Source: an uncultured Nitrospinaceae bacterium
GTDB taxonomy: Bacteria; Nitrospinota; Nitrospinia; Nitrospinales; VA-1
Direction: 5' to 3'
Assembly: GCA_938073925.1 (NCBI GenBank)
Contig: CALJGH010000233.1
Coordinates: 1-17,545, forward strand
Length of the DNA: 17,545 nt
The notes below the pieces were generated by a model, which was not told the DNA's origin, made no database searches, and worked only from the letters and a program-made list of their open reading frames with translations. Each line of letters opens with the position of its first letter. Position 1 is the stretch's first letter. This document shows positions 16,449 to 17,545 of this stretch, one piece after another. Position numbers and translations under genes: made by a program.

Positions 16449-16561
16449 GGAAATATATTTGAGCTATCTGAAACAAGCATCACTTTATTTAAAACGGGAG
16501 AGGGCTTTTTACCAAAGAATAACAAATAAAGAAAGATATTAAATCCTGAAAACTGAGCTAC

Positions 16562-17545
16562 TCATATCTTTTTGATTTTTTCTATCTCTTCTCGAATGAT
16601 CGACCTGGCGATTTCTGGAGTGATTTCTCGAACCACTTCGCGGATCGTTTTCACGAGAATATCAGACAAGCCAGACATTTCTTTTTGCAGGGAACTATCC
16701 AGCGACCTTTCTAATATTTGTCGAACCTGCTCACCAGCAACCTGAATGAAACGGTCATCACTATTCTCATAGTTTGGAGAGTTCTGATAACGCGTGGACT
16801 CTGATGAGGATGTATCCGCATTAAGGTGTTCCCGGATTTCTTCAGAACTGTGAGGTCGTCTTTCGGCTCCCGAAAAAGCTCCCGGTGCCATTTTTTCCAG
16901 AAGATCCTCTGGCTCAGGGACAATACCTCCCAAAACAGACATCCCTGCTTCTTTTATTTCAACAGGCTGTTTTGCATCACCTGAAACAATTTCTTTGAAC
17001 GCAGAATCAAGATCGTCGAGGCTTTCCATTTTTTGTGATCGCACTTCTGCATAAATCTCAAAGTCTTCCTCAAAATTTTCTTCATCTTCCAGAACGGGCT
17101 CTTCAGGCGCAAGTTCGGGTTCAGGAATCCCTTCCTCTAATTGGGTTTCCACCTCTTGAATCATCTCTCCCAACACATCGTCATTGCTGGAAACTATCGG
17201 GGTAGGCTCACTGCTGATTTCGCTTTCCACATCCTGCATCATCTGACTCAATATATCGTCATCGATGGCCGTAGACGGCTCTTCTATAATTTCTTCATGT
17301 TCTTCAAACGAGGGCACCGCCTCTTCTTTTACAGATTCCACAAGTTCGACGGGTGGAGAAACATCCTCTATTGGATCATCCGCCATTTCCATGGAATCGG
17401 TGGAAAGCCTTTCAACTGAAGCCAGCAATTCTTCAAGGCTGGGCTCGTCATCTTTTTCTTCTATACTATCTGGCAATACAGCCGTTTCTAAAGCACTCTC
17501 CCCTTTCATAACCTGTGTCACCATTTGAACGATATCATCGGATTT
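16562..17545 (-). CDS. Acidic protein with conserved C-terminal helical tail; N-terminus outside window
   Basis: The reading frame has an ATG at 17524 but stays open to the right edge (preceding residues KSDDIVQ), so the gene probably starts outside and this is its C-terminal part. Residues from that ATG to about 215 are very acidic (long Glu/Asp runs, Pro), with low predicted structure and two similar segments: DDDILSQMMQDVESEI (88-103) and NDDVLGEMIQEVETQL (114-129). A Ser/Asn-rich linker follows, then a helical end (257-320) with REVVREITPEIARSIIREEIEKIKKI split here as REVVREITPEIA and RSIIREEIEK. That end resembles the C-terminal helix of some response-regulator or PopZ-like scaffold proteins in delta-proteobacteria-like lineages. 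No receiver domain is visible in the window. Function is unknown. Confidence 0.7.
   Translation of the reverse strand, partial: KSDDIVQMVTQVMKGESALETAVLPDSIEEKDDEPSLEELLASVERLSTDSMEMADDPIEDVSPPVELVESVKEEAVPSFEEHEEIIEEPSTAIDDDILSQMMQDVESEISSEPTPIVSSNDDVLGEMIQEVETQLEEGIPEPELAPEEPVLEDEENFEEDFEIYAEVRSQKMESLDDLDSAFKEIVSGDAKQPVEIKEAGMSVLGGIVPEPEDLLEKMAPGAFSGAERRPHSSEEIREHLNADTSSSESTRYQNSPNYENSDDRFIQVAGEQVRQILERSLDSSLQKEMSGLSDILVKTIREVVREITPEIARSIIREEIEKIKKI
17146..17268. repeat. Internal 45-bp duplication within the acidic gene
   Basis: 17146-17190 and 17224-17268 align with about 35 of 45 identical bases and no gaps, at a 78-bp (26-codon) period. They encode the two DD[IV]L-x-x-M-x-Q-x-V-E segments. 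The match at both DNA and protein level suggests a duplicated short motif. Confidence 0.6.

Noticed and set aside
16393..16561. T-box riboswitch or attenuator in front of valS
   Set aside because: No T-box sequence, no terminator/antiterminator hairpin pair, and the likely lineage does not normally use them.
17522..17524. ATG at 17524 as the true start of the acidic gene
   Set aside because: The frame continues upstream to the edge with no stop, the residues there resemble the internal repeat, and no Shine-Dalgarno precedes this ATG.
1..17545. CRISPR array, insertion sequence, prophage, tRNA or rRNA
   Set aside because: I saw no regularly spaced repeats, transposase or integrase, no cloverleaf-type sequence and no conserved rRNA segment on either strand.

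Overview
The window is a compact, gene-dense bacterial chromosome segment. By eye its GC content is in the low-to-mid 40s, most genes lie on the minus strand, and no gap exceeds 300 bp. It reads as a Gram-negative, diderm, free-living bacterium: it carries a meso-diaminopimelate muropeptide ligase (Mpl), a periplasmic class C penicillin-binding protein, and a BamE/SmpA-like lipoprotein. The mix of a UPF0182 membrane protein, a bacterial adenosine-kinase-like PfkB kinase, and an acidic protein with a conserved C-terminal helix of the type seen in delta-proteobacteria-like lineages suggests Nitrospinota or a related deltaproteobacterial group. That assignment is inference only; no rRNA or other taxonomic marker is present.

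Layout, left to right. (1) 1-5102, minus: a head-to-tail run of a TIM-barrel protein of unknown function, a radical SAM protein with a cysteine-rich C-terminus, a thioredoxin/AhpC-like protein and a large UPF0182 membrane protein that runs off the left edge. (2) 5134-7278, minus: mpl (muropeptide recycling) and a phosphoglycolate-phosphatase-like HAD hydrolase. mpl has its own near-consensus promoter buried in an inverted repeat directly against the start codon. (3) 7279-7473: a spacer with a terminator-like hairpin and a GC-rich REP-like element. (4) 7474-9329, minus: a four-helix membrane protein, a PfkB/adenosine-type kinase and a small BamE-like lipoprotein, closely packed and probably one transcript. 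(5) 9440-10960, plus: a dacB-type D-Ala-D-Ala carboxypeptidase, the only plus-strand gene, divergent from the membrane protein across a 110-bp spacer. (6) 10968-16392, minus: valyl-tRNA synthetase, oligoendopeptidase F, and a protein with a long disordered Asn/Ser/Gly/Arg-rich N-terminus, a possible helix-turn-helix C-terminus and a TTG start. (7) 16562-17545, minus: the C-terminal part of a very acidic protein whose reading frame is open at the right edge.

Functionally the window is mostly housekeeping: cell-wall turnover (Mpl, DacB), translation (ValS), peptide degradation (PepF) and metabolite repair or salvage (HAD phosphatase, PfkB kinase). I saw no mobile element, CRISPR array, rRNA or tRNA. 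The least explained parts are the radical SAM / cluster-less barrel pair, the disordered-plus-helical protein, the acidic repeat protein, and the apparently leader-less promoters of mpl and dacB.
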